DNA of 5,336 nt from assembly GCA_023436825.1 (NCBI GenBank), contig JAEZHS010000476.1, positions 1 through 5,336 of the forward strand. The letters are read 5' to 3'. Position numbers and translations under genes: made by a program. Under the pieces are notes generated by a model. That model searched no databases. It was not told the origin of the DNA and was given only the letters and a program-made list of their open reading frames with translations. The stretch comes from Pseudomonadota bacterium (GTDB taxonomy: Bacteria; Pseudomonadota; Alphaproteobacteria; Reyranellales; Reyranellaceae). Positions 1 through 5,336 of the stretch are shown here, piece after piece; within the stretch, counting starts at the first letter, position 1, and each line of letters opens with the position of its first letter.

Positions 1-184
1 GATCACCGCCACGGGCCATACCGACACGTCGGGCCCGGAGAGCTACAACATGGCCCTGTCGCTGCGCCGCGCGAACGCGGTGAAGGATGCCCTAGTGCGT
101 GAGGGCGTGCCGGCACAGGCGATCACGGTGATCGGCATGGGTGAGAAGGGCTTGCTGGTGCAGACCGGCGACGGCGTGCGCTAG
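1..184 (+). CDS. OmpA-family peptidoglycan-binding domain, C-terminal fragment ending at an amber codon
   Basis: Read from base 2, the sequence gives the second half of an OmpA/MotB-type domain, which anchors outer-membrane proteins or lipoproteins to peptidoglycan in the periplasm. Visible family marks are GHTDTSG at the left edge, whose Asp contacts diaminopimelate in this family, then the helix NMALSLRRANAVKDAL with its conserved Arg, then VREGVPAQAITVIGMGE. The N-terminus lies outside the window. The family normally ends GVREPQNRRVEI followed by a few residues. Here GVR is followed by TAG at 182-184, and the same frame continues PQNHRVEIVAQ to a second TAG at 218-220. One base (GAG to TAG) would explain this. 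The truncated product keeps both peptidoglycan-contact residues but loses the last beta strand. A terminator at 283-310 closes the unit. The gene appears to be host chromosome, outside the prophage. Family assignment is confident; whether the stop is real is uncertain. Confidence 0.85.
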   Translation, partial: ITATGHTDTSGPESYNMALSLRRANAVKDALVREGVPAQAITVIGMGEKGLLVQTGDGVR

Positions 185-282
185 CCGCAGAACCACCGCG
201 TCGAGATCGTGGCCCAGTAGCCGACAGGTCATTCCGAGTTCCCCGACTGGCCTGGCTAGTCTTCGCCGGGGATCACTTGGGC

Positions 283-310
283 CCATCGGCTATAGCCGGT
301 GGAATTTTTT
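283..310 (+). terminator. Rho-independent terminator after the OmpA-domain gene
   Basis: CCATCGGC (283-290) pairs with GCCGGTGG (295-302) as an 8-bp stem containing one G-T pair, around the loop TATA. Two A residues and a run of six T (305-310) follow. The T-run lies only on the + strand side, so the terminator serves the upstream + strand gene. It sits about 60 bases past the natural OmpA stop. Confidence 0.75.
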
Positions 311-500
311 GTGACTTGGAGCGTCGCGTGCGTGACCGCCCCGCGTCGATGCTTGATTCAAATGCCTCGTAGCTCCTTGCCGAAAATTACCGACGAGCGT
401 AACCGGCATCGACCAAGAGGAGTTGCTGCGCCGTTCTGCGCGAACCGGCGCGACGGTGGAAAATCCGCGCGGCGTGAATTGAGTAATTTCAAACACCTGA
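311..500. other. Intergenic host DNA with no supported gene
   Basis: This stretch lies between the terminator and the tRNA fragment. Short open frames cross it on both strands but show no family features, plausible start signals or neighbours that would support them. I looked for a terminator downstream of the tRNA on the - strand. The only candidate is the GC palindrome CCGCGCGG followed by ATTTT, which has no loop and is not convincing. It is probably the host sequence that originally followed the tRNA-Arg gene. Confidence 0.45.
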
Positions 501-547
501 TGGCGGACCCGGCGAGATTCGAACTCACGACCTCTGCCTTCGGAGGG
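501..547 (-). repeat. 3' fragment of tRNA-Arg(CCG): probable attachment-site core (att)
   Basis: On the - strand, from 547 down to 501, the sequence is the 3' half of a tRNA. It shows anticodon loop CTCCGAA (545-539; anticodon CCG), the 3' anticodon stem GGCAG, variable region AGGTC, T-stem GTGAG, T-loop TTCGAAT, T-stem CTCGC, acceptor strand CGGGTCC, discriminator G and encoded CCA. The T-stem pairs fully, counting one G-T. On the 5' side only the two stem bases next to the loop fit. At 548 pairing fails, and no D-arm or GGACCCG acceptor strand follows. The piece is therefore about 47 nt and cannot be a functional tRNA. Tyrosine integrases commonly recombine in tRNA 3' ends, leaving an intact tRNA at one prophage end and such a fragment at the other. 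An integrase gene lies 1.65 kb to the right. Whether it is called attL or attR depends on convention. Confidence 0.82.
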
Positions 548-583
548 GATAGGCCGTCCCCCGCTAACCCATTCCAATGTCAG

Positions 584-641
584 CCAAATTCGATGCGTTC
601 AAGATAGCATGTGTCAACCGCGTGCCACCATGCTAATTTGG
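584..641. promoter_or_regulatory. Nested inverted repeats upstream of the cargo gene, possible operator
   Basis: Two perfect 7-bp inverted repeats are nested here. TAGCATG (605-611) pairs with CATGCTA (629-635); two further base pairs follow if one base is bulged. CCAAATT (584-590) pairs with AATTTGG (635-641). They lie between the attachment core and the start codon at 667. A poor extended -10-like TGCTAATTT (631-639) overlaps the right arms, so a dimeric regulator bound here could block transcription. They could equally be arm-type binding sites for the recombinase or chance. I could not find a convincing -35/-10 pair. Confidence 0.35.
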
Positions 642-666
642 TGAAGGGCAGGGAAACTCAACTTCG

Positions 667-1960
667 ATGACAGCAGAAATCTGCGTCGCCAACCGTAGCG
701 CGATCGTGCTGGCGGCCGACAGCGCCGCCACAGTGACGCATTGGCAGGACGGTGCGCCGAAGGAGCGCTACTACAAGGGCGCCAACAAAGTGTTCCAGTT
801 CTCCGAGACGGAGCCGGTCGGCGTCATGATCTATGACTCTTGCGGCGCTCCACTCGGTGCCTTGGGAGACCATTATCAAGGATTGCCGGCGCCGCCTGGG
901 CCGATCAAGCTTTAAGACTTTGGACGAGTACGCCCAACACCTGTTCGAGTTTGTGGAGAAACATCTGGGGCACGTCTTCACGTCGGCGGTGCGACACAAC
1001 GAGTTCAGCGAACTGTTGGTCCGACAGTTTTTTCAGATGCGCAATCTTCTTGCTGAGCGACCCGAGGTGGCGGATGCAACCACGATAGAGGAGCTCGAAG
1101 CTGCTTTGGCGAAGGTCGTTGCCGATCGTCTGAAGGATATGCGAGCGGCCAAGCCGCCCGAGGGCATCAACGCCGAGGATGTGAACCAAGTTGTGGCCGA
1201 CTTCTTGGACGAAGTCGTCAAAGATACTGGCGAGTTTGAAATGCGGCACGAGAAGCTTGGCGCGCCCAAGCTCAAGCAGTTCTCGGAGGAGTGGAAGAAG
1301 CAATTCTGGGAATTGATGATCCGGGTCGCGATGCAGCGATACCGACAACTCGCCAGCATGACAGGCGTCGTTGTGGCCGGTTACGGCTCAGATGATTTCT
1401 TCCCGGGTTACGTACACTACGGCTGCTATGGTTTTTTGAACCATCGCCTCGCCGTGGTGAAGCTTGGCGCGAGCAACATCTCTGGTGACAATACCTCGCA
1501 GATCCAGGCGTTTGCTCAAGCTGAAATGTCAGAGACGTTCATGGTTGGGGTGAGCCCCGAGGTTCTGGGGTTCGTCTCGGAAGCGACGGACAGTTGCCTC
1601 TCCAAGGTCACAAACGAACTCCAACAGGCAGGCGCTACGCTCCCTCCGGACTGGCAGAAGCGCCTAGAGACACTTCAGCAGGAGCACCGGGACCTGTGGA
1701 TGAAGAAAGCCATAGACCGGCATTGGCGCCCTCTGAGCCGCGTCGTCGGGTCGCTACCAATCGAAGATATGGCCACCTTGGCGGAAACCTTGGTCGCGCT
1801 TACATCGTTGAAAGAGCGCGTCACTCAAGGCACTGAGACGGTTGGCGGCGCGGTAGACGTCGCCGTGATGACAAGGGGTGACGGGTTCATTTGGGTGAAG
1901 CGGAAACACTACTTTGACCCGAGTCTCAATCCCCGCTACTTTGACCGCCTGCGCCGTTGA
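667..1960 (+). pseudogene. Proteasome beta/HslV-like Ntn-hydrolase (about 430 aa), frameshifted near base 840
   Basis: Two overlapping frames form one protein: 667 to about 840 gives residues 1-58, and 842-1960 gives residues 59-430. The text joins smoothly as GVMIYDS-AALHSVPWETIIK if one T of the TCTT at 838-841 is removed. The N-terminus reads Met-Thr-Ala-Glu and then IVLAADSAAT. Counting Thr as residue 1 puts Asp at 17, the spacing of Thr1/Asp17 in proteasome beta subunits and HslV. ANKVFQF resembles the strand carrying their catalytic Lys33, displaced by a 7-residue insertion. A helical region of about 150 residues follows, then VVVAGYGSDDFFPGY (about 234-248). The C-terminal TETVGGAVDVAVMTRGDGF resembles the SGGxVDxxVI strand of proteasome beta, although the usual Ser before GG is Val. 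The start at 667 is favoured because Met removal would expose the nucleophilic Thr; AGGGAA lies 11 bases upstream. I recall uncharacterised bacterial proteins with this ending, but no assigned role. The enzyme class is inferred; as written, the gene is broken. Confidence 0.65.
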
Positions 1961-1976
1961 ACCAGGGGAAACTACA

Positions 1977-2189
1977 ATGGACCGCATCCTGGAAAAGGCA
2001 CTCGACGTGGATACCATCACGGTCGAAGAAGAGCTCTCTAAACGCTCCATGGCCTCACTGCGGAACCTGCTATTCAACGGCCCTTTACCACCGGAAGAGG
2101 TCATCCGGCGGGAGTATCACGAGGTAATCGAAAAGGCTCACCGGGATCTTGCTGCGGCAAGCCCGGTTGCCGCGCTTTGCAGGCGCTAA
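1977..2189 (+). CDS. Small helical protein of unknown function, partner of the Ntn-hydrolase-like gene
   Basis: This is a 70-aa protein starting at ATG 1977, with CAGGGG (1963-1968) as a well-spaced ribosome-binding site. The frame is open further upstream to an ATG at 1914, but that start lies inside the preceding gene and has no comparable site. The gene begins 16 bases after the stop of the hydrolase-like gene on the same strand, so the two are very probably co-transcribed. The product looks soluble and mainly alpha-helical, with helices likely around TVEEELSKRSMASLRNLLF and EEVIRREYHEVIEKAHRDL separated by a Gly-Pro-Leu-Pro-Pro turn. It has many charged residues and no signal peptide or membrane segment. 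I recognise no family. Its position suggests it acts with, regulates or is a substrate of the neighbour, but nothing in the sequence proves this. It ends 7 bases before the convergent integrase stop, with no clear terminator between. Confidence 0.6.
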   Translation: MDRILEKALDVDTITVEEELSKRSMASLRNLLFNGPLPPEEVIRREYHEVIEKAHRDLAAASPVAALCRR

Positions 2190-2196
2190 CCCAATA

Positions 2197-3531
2197 TTAG
2201 GCCTGTCCGCTCTTCCTTTCATTTGTGACTGCCGGTAACGGCAGCTGCTCGACCACCGCCCGCCGCACGTCCGGCACGTGGTGGGCATAGGCCATATAGC
2301 TCTCGACGGTGAGCCACCCGCCCTGGTCCATGCCGTCCCGGACCGACGCCCGCAGCGCCATCATGGTCGTCGCCAGCAGGTGGCGGAACCAGTGCTGGGT
2401 GATCTTGCGCATCAGCTTCATGTCGGCCCAGGCTTGGCCGATCACCTGGCGGGCCTCGGCGATCGCCCCGGTAGCGCGCAGCTCGAGCGCTCGGCCGAGC
2501 GCCTGGCGCCGGCGGGCTGCGACGGCGCGAGCCTTGGCGTTGTTGAAGGCCGTGCGGTTGTGGCCCGACAGGCCGTTCTCTGTCTTGTAGGGTTTGCCGC
2601 GGTTTGTGAGGAACAGCGGGCCCTCGCGGTCCCACAGCCGGCCCCGGATCTTCAGGTAGTCGCGCAGCGCCTGGCCGGCGGCCGGGTGCAGCGAGGCCGT
2701 CACCGGCTCGCCGCTCTTGGTGGTCGGGAAGGTGATCTGCTCGCGACCAGGCGCCAGCATGGCGTCGCGAAGTCGCGGCCTCAGCACGGCCGTGGCGCGC
2801 TGGCCGGTGCTCCACTCGACCCATAGCTGCGGCTTCAGGTGTTCGCCGGCGTTGTCGATCAGCAGCATGATGAGCTCGGGCCGCCACTCGGCGACGTGGC
2901 GGCGCTGGCGATGCTTGGGCTTGCGCGCCGCGGCGTCCCGCTCGAAATGCGGCATCGTCTTGTCGGTGAGCCACTTGCGAGAGCGATGGGCGCAGAAGTT
3001 CAGGAACGACATGAAGCCGTTCAGCCATCGCTCGCGGCTCGAGGCGGCGACGCCGGCGGTCTCCGATTCGGCGAGCGAGGTCCATTCCTCGGCCGAGATC
3101 GTGCTCATGGTGCGGATGCCGAACTTCAGCACAACGGTGGCGGCGAGCTTCTTCTCACGCCAGCCCGGCTTGCGGCCGGCCTTTCGCGGTCGTTTCAGCC
3201 AAGCCTCTACCGCGATGGAAACAGGACGACTGGGCTGCCTTCCGTGGATGGCCTCCTGGCGCGCCTCGAGCGCCCATGTGTCGCGCATCGCTTCGGCGTC
3301 GGGGAGGGTTTCGGCGATCGCAGGAAGGCCAGTACTCTTTCGGATGCGGCGTGAGCGTCGGCCGGCGTCGAGGGCGCCCAGGCGCACGGTGCCGATGACG
3401 TGCCAGAAGCCGTCGCGCTCGACGACCTGAAGCCCGGGGCGGGCGCGCTTCGCTGCCTTGCGCTTGCCGCCCTGGCGCTGTCCTCGGCTGTTATGGCTCG
3501 GGCCAGGGCCTGGTACTCGCCTTCCGTCCAT
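2197..3531 (-). CDS. Phage tyrosine recombinase (integrase)
   Basis: This enzyme catalyses site-specific integration and excision, here presumably at the tRNA-Arg 3' end found at 501-547. From ATG 3531 it is 444 aa. An N-terminal arm-type region (ARPGLQVVERDGFWHVIGT, residues 31-49) is followed by a helical core-binding domain (about 104-183) and the catalytic domain (about 215-430). The catalytic set is complete: Arg245 in STGQRA, Lys272 in TTKSGEP, His380 and Arg383 in QHWFRH, Trp406 in QGGW and Tyr415 in YMAYAH. Between Lys272 and the HxxR box lies a helical stretch rich in Ala and Arg (about 330-375), longer than in compact integrases. The frame is open to an ATG at 3612. I prefer 3531 because the added 27 residues only overlie the HTH gene in another frame; AGG lies about 10 bases upstream. 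It is convergent with the cargo genes. All key residues are present, so the enzyme may be active. Confidence 0.88.
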   Translation of the reverse strand: MDGRRVPGPGPSHNSRGQRQGGKRKAAKRARPGLQVVERDGFWHVIGTVRLGALDAGRRSRRIRKSTGLPAIAETLPDAEAMRDTWALEARQEAIHGRQPSRPVSIAVEAWLKRPRKAGRKPGWREKKLAATVVLKFGIRTMSTISAEEWTSLAESETAGVAASSRERWLNGFMSFLNFCAHRSRKWLTDKTMPHFERDAAARKPKHRQRRHVAEWRPELIMLLIDNAGEHLKPQLWVEWSTGQRATAVLRPRLRDAMLAPGREQITFPTTKSGEPVTASLHPAAGQALRDYLKIRGRLWDREGPLFLTNRGKPYKTENGLSGHNRTAFNNAKARAVAARRRQALGRALELRATGAIAEARQVIGQAWADMKLMRKITQHWFRHLLATTMMALRASVRDGMDQGGWLTVESYMAYAHHVPDVRRAVVEQLPLPAVTNERKSGQA

Positions 3532-3755
3532 CGCTTCGACCTGCCGATATGATGATGGTGCTGCAATCGCTGCTGATGCGATGGCCGACGACCGTCCTCG
3601 GTGAGACGACATTGCAGCCAGCGCGGCGACTTGCCAAGCCGGTACGCGATCCAGTCGAGTGGCTGGTGGTCAGGGTCGGCGGGGGCGGTGAGCATGTGAC
3701 GGCCAGTCCCGATAACAGGCGCATCTGGTCGCCCAGTAGGGCTCGCTCCGGTCAC
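3207..3755 (-). CDS. Excisionase-like helix-turn-helix protein, C-terminal extent uncertain
   Basis: The frame opens with GTG at 3755, sharing GTGA with the stop of the tail-fibre gene. An internal ATG at 3695 is an alternative start. Residues 34-51 (DWIAYRLGKSPRWLQCRL) look like a helix-turn-helix, and residues 70-88 (IGRSKRWTEGEYQALARAI) look like the wing plus closing helix. This is the layout of small AlpA/Xis-type excisionases that bend DNA and direct an integrase towards excision. Position fits: immediately upstream of the integrase on the same strand. The frame runs on to 182 aa, overlapping the integrase start at 3531 by 325 bases. Beyond about residue 95 it becomes low-complexity Ser/Ala/Arg/Pro text that looks like a shadow of the integrase. 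The natural stop was therefore probably lost or shifted, and the functional protein is likely about 70-100 aa. The DNA-binding assignment is moderate; the excisionase role is inferred from context. Confidence 0.55.
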   Translation of the reverse strand: MTGASPTGRPDAPVIGTGRHMLTAPADPDHQPLDWIAYRLGKSPRWLQCRLTEDGRRPSHQQRLQHHHHIGRSKRWTEGEYQALARAITAEDSARAASARQRSAPAPGFRSSSATASGTSSAPCAWAPSTPADAHAASERVLAFLRSPKPSPTPKRCATHGRSRRARRPSTEGSPVVLFPSR

Positions 3756-4648
3756 GATTGAGGCGCCTCAAGCGTGGCGACGCGCGCCTCCAGGGCGGCG
3801 ATGCTCGCGTCCTTTTGCGCGTCGCGAGCCTCGAGCGCGTCGATCTTCAGCAGCGCCGACTTCAGCGCGGCGTAGAGCGTGGGCACCAGCTTGCCGGTGT
3901 CGATCTGCTGCGGGACGATGTCGTCGCCGTCGACCGCGTCCTTCTCGCCCCTCACCGCGCCTGGCATCAGCGCCTGCATCTCGTGGGCGATGAAGCCCCA
4001 GTACAGCCCGCCGTTGGGATCGCGCACCCAGCGATGCTTGATCGGCCGCGAGTCGCGAACGATCTGCTCGGCCTCCTCGAGCACGTTGTCGTCGACGTCG
4101 AACTTCAGCCGGTAGTCGGACGAGGTGTTAAAGAACGTCTGCGAGCTGTTGCACGAGATGCCGCCGACATTGCTGCCGGAGCGGTTGACCACCAGCGAGT
4201 TGCCATCGCTGTTGCGATTGATCAGCACGGCATAGACGCCGTTGTTGCTGAAGTGCGCCGAACCGTCGGCGCTGATCGCGACGCCGGTCGTGGTGTTGCC
4301 CGAACCCGGCACGGTTGTGGAGTTCTGCCCCCACAGCACCTGGCCCGTATAGTAGTAGGACCCGCCGACGCCGCCGGTGCCGGTCAGCGGGACGGCATTG
4401 GCCAGTACGTAGGTATTGAGGGCCGTGTAGATGTAGCCGACAACGATCCAGTCGGTGCCGTCATAGACATACTCGGTCCAGATCGACGAGCTCGGGCTGT
4501 TGTCGTCGATCCAGTGCTGGCCCGCATACGGCGTCGCCGGCGCGTTGTTGCCCTTGCTGGTGCTGCCGAGCGCCTGCAGGGCGCTTTGGATATCGGTGCG
4601 AACGTTGGTGCGCGTATCGTTCGCGATGGTCAGGTCGTGCTGGCTCAT
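3752..4648 (-). CDS. Phage tail fibre/appendage protein with C-terminal S74 self-cleaving chaperone
   Basis: This 298-aa protein has three parts. Residues 1-72 (MSQHDLTIAND, then QHWIDDN and YDGTDWIVVG) form an attachment-type N-terminus of a kind I associate with alphaproteobacterial prophages. Residues about 75-170 are a Gly/Ser/Thr/Asn-rich beta region typical of fibre shafts. From about 174 comes a peptidase S74 intramolecular chaperone domain, with SDYRLK (177-182) supplying the Ser/Lys pair that cuts the domain off after it has trimerised the fibre, then HRWV and the conserved WGFIAHEMQALMP (217-229). The end (262-296) is a heptad-rich coiled coil. S74 domains occur on endosialidase and other phage fibres. 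Cleavage just before Ser177 would release about 122 residues. Its ATG overlaps the stop of the upstream tail gene (ATGA at 4645-4648), so the two are translationally coupled. It probably contributes to host recognition; the receptor cannot be read from sequence. Confidence 0.88.
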   Translation of the reverse strand: MSQHDLTIANDTRTNVRTDIQSALQALGSTSKGNNAPATPYAGQHWIDDNSPSSSIWTEYVYDGTDWIVVGYIYTALNTYVLANAVPLTGTGGVGGSYYYTGQVLWGQNSTTVPGSGNTTTGVAISADGSAHFSNNGVYAVLINRNSDGNSLVVNRSGSNVGGISCNSSQTFFNTSSDYRLKFDVDDNVLEEAEQIVRDSRPIKHRWVRDPNGGLYWGFIAHEMQALMPGAVRGEKDAVDGDDIVPQQIDTGKLVPTLYAALKSALLKIDALEARDAQKDASIAALEARVATLEAPQS

Positions 4649-5336
4649 GCCGAGGTCTCCGCTATAGCCGAGAGTTGCGACACCTCGGCGTAGTAATTGA
4701 GGTCTGTCGCCCTAAAGTCCGTCCGCAGCTCAAACGCACGCGCTCGGAACTCGCCGGCGTCGATGCGCGCCCAAGCCGTCCACACCGGCGAGCCGGCTGG
4801 GGCGTCGTCGGTGCTACGGACCCAGGTCACCACCTCGGCCTCGTTGCCGCTCACTTCCATGTCCCAGCTTTCGGCGCTGTCGCAGAGCTCGGTCGAATCC
4901 CAACTGTCAGCGTTGTTCACCACCTGCGCGGTGATGCCGACGGTCAGGCGCACGTTCTGCACCGAGCCGAGATCCATGGCGGCGTGCCAGGCGTACGAGC
5001 CCGTCGCCTGCCCAGGCGTCAGCCGCAGCTTGCTCGACACGACGCTGCAGTTGGTCTTGGCTCCGCCGAAGGTCGGATCCTCGGTCAGCGTGGCGACGCT
5101 GCTGAAGGCCTTTAGGGCCACCTGCTTGGTCACCCAGCTCACCGGGTTGGGGCTGTAGTTGCCGGTGCTGTCGCGCGCCTTGGCGAGATAGGCGCCGGCC
5201 TTGAGCGGCAGCATGACAATGGTGGCGTTGCCTGGCACGGCGTCGCCGATCGGCGTGGCCGCGTCCCAGGTCGCGCCCGAGGTCGCCGGCGAATGGCGGA
5301 ACACGATGCTGCCGCCGATCTTGACGTCGAGGTCGA
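4645..5336 (-). CDS. Phage tail tip/host-specificity protein (gpJ-like), C-terminal part, cut by window edge
   Basis: The last 229 residues of a larger protein are visible, and the frame is open to the window edge. An apparent GTG at 5304 is only an internal Val, because the upstream codons read DLDVKIGGSIVFRHSP and clearly continue the protein. That segment, with GNATIVMLPLKAGAYLAKARDSTGNYS, looks like the fibronectin-type or beta-sandwich repeats of lambda gpJ-like tail tip proteins. The C-terminal VTWVRSTDDAPAGSPVWTAW, then FRARAFELRTDF and VSQLSAIAETSA, resemble the terminal domain of long tail proteins in alphaproteobacterial prophages. Such proteins sit at the tail tip and help set host range. 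The stop overlaps the fibre gene start by 4 bases, placing both in one late operon. Family assignment is from recalled similarity, and the diagnostic N-terminal domains lie outside the window. Confidence 0.7.
   Translation of the reverse strand, partial: DLDVKIGGSIVFRHSPATSGATWDAATPIGDAVPGNATIVMLPLKAGAYLAKARDSTGNYSPNPVSWVTKQVALKAFSSVATLTEDPTFGGAKTNCSVVSSKLRLTPGQATGSYAWHAAMDLGSVQNVRLTVGITAQVVNNADSWDSTELCDSAESWDMEVSGNEAEVVTWVRSTDDAPAGSPVWTAWARIDAGEFRARAFELRTDFRATDLNYYAEVSQLSAIAETSA

Noticed and set aside
290..577. Open frame on the - strand containing the peptide GREFESRR
   Set aside because: That peptide is the usual mistranslation of a tRNA 3' half; the frame overlaps the tRNA-Arg fragment and has no other support.
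501..600. Complete tRNA-Arg gene
   Set aside because: No D-arm, 5' acceptor strand or complete anticodon stem can be found beyond base 547; only the 3' 47 nt are present.
299..607. Open frame on the + strand across the attachment region
   Set aside because: It crosses the terminator T-run and the tRNA fragment antisense, with no recognisable protein features or ribosome-binding site.
598..639. Sigma70-type promoter for the cargo genes
   Set aside because: Hexamer matches are poor (about 3/6 each) and no acceptable spacing was found, so only the dyad is reported.
838..846. Programmed +1 frameshift as an explanation for the split hydrolase
   Set aside because: There is no in-frame stop at the shift site, no recognised slippery motif, and the first frame stops only at 915.
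833..1960. Independent gene starting at ATG 833 (375 aa)
   Set aside because: The preceding frame supplies the missing N-terminus of the same protein family, and the ATG lies inside that coding text. It is better explained as the downstream part of a frameshifted gene.
2229..2244. Hairpin CTGCCG-GTAA-CGGCAG as a terminator between the convergent genes
   Set aside because: It lies inside the integrase coding end, has only a 6-bp stem and lacks a T-run on either strand.
2717..3430. Long + strand open frames opposite the integrase
   Set aside because: They are antisense to a protein with a full catalytic set; such frames are common in high-GC DNA.
3758..4693. 311-codon + strand open frame opposite the tail fibre
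   Set aside because: It is antisense to a clear S74-type fibre gene, with Arg/Val/Ala-rich text typical of a high-GC shadow frame.

Overview
The window spans the junction between a high-GC, probably alphaproteobacterial chromosome and the left end of an integrated prophage or prophage remnant. The lineage call rests on protein style and base composition. The tail proteins and the HTH/integrase pair read like those of Rhizobiales/Rhodospirillales prophages, from memory and not from a search.

Layout. Positions 1-220 hold the end of a host gene for an OmpA-type peptidoglycan-binding domain (+ strand), interrupted by an amber codon 12 codons before its natural end and followed by a rho-independent terminator at 283-310. 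At 501-547 lies the 3' 47 bases of a tRNA-Arg(CCG) gene on the - strand. It runs from the anticodon loop to the encoded CCA, and homology stops abruptly inside the anticodon stem. This is the expected footprint of a tyrosine-integrase element in a tRNA 3' end, so I read it as the host-side attachment site. An intact tRNA-Arg(CCG) should lie at the element's other end, outside the window.

Inside the element comes first a two-gene cargo on the + strand (667-2189). One gene, about 430 aa and broken by a one-base frameshift near 840, has features of a proteasome beta/HslV-like Ntn-hydrolase with a helical insertion. The other encodes a 70-aa protein of unknown function. The cargo is lower in GC than its surroundings and converges on the integrase. 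This pair is the most interesting object in the window.

The rest is on the - strand, transcribed right to left: the C-terminal part of a long phage tail protein (gpJ-like, cut by the window edge), a tail fibre ending in a self-cleaving S74 intramolecular chaperone, a small excisionase-like HTH protein, and a tyrosine recombinase with all six catalytic residues. The first three genes are joined by 4-base start/stop overlaps (ATGA, then GTGA), so excisionase and integrase look appended to the late tail operon.

Two reading-frame lesions (the OmpA amber codon and the cargo frameshift) and an unusually long xis/int overlap occur within 5.3 kb. This could mean element decay or residual sequencing error, which cannot be separated from this sequence alone.
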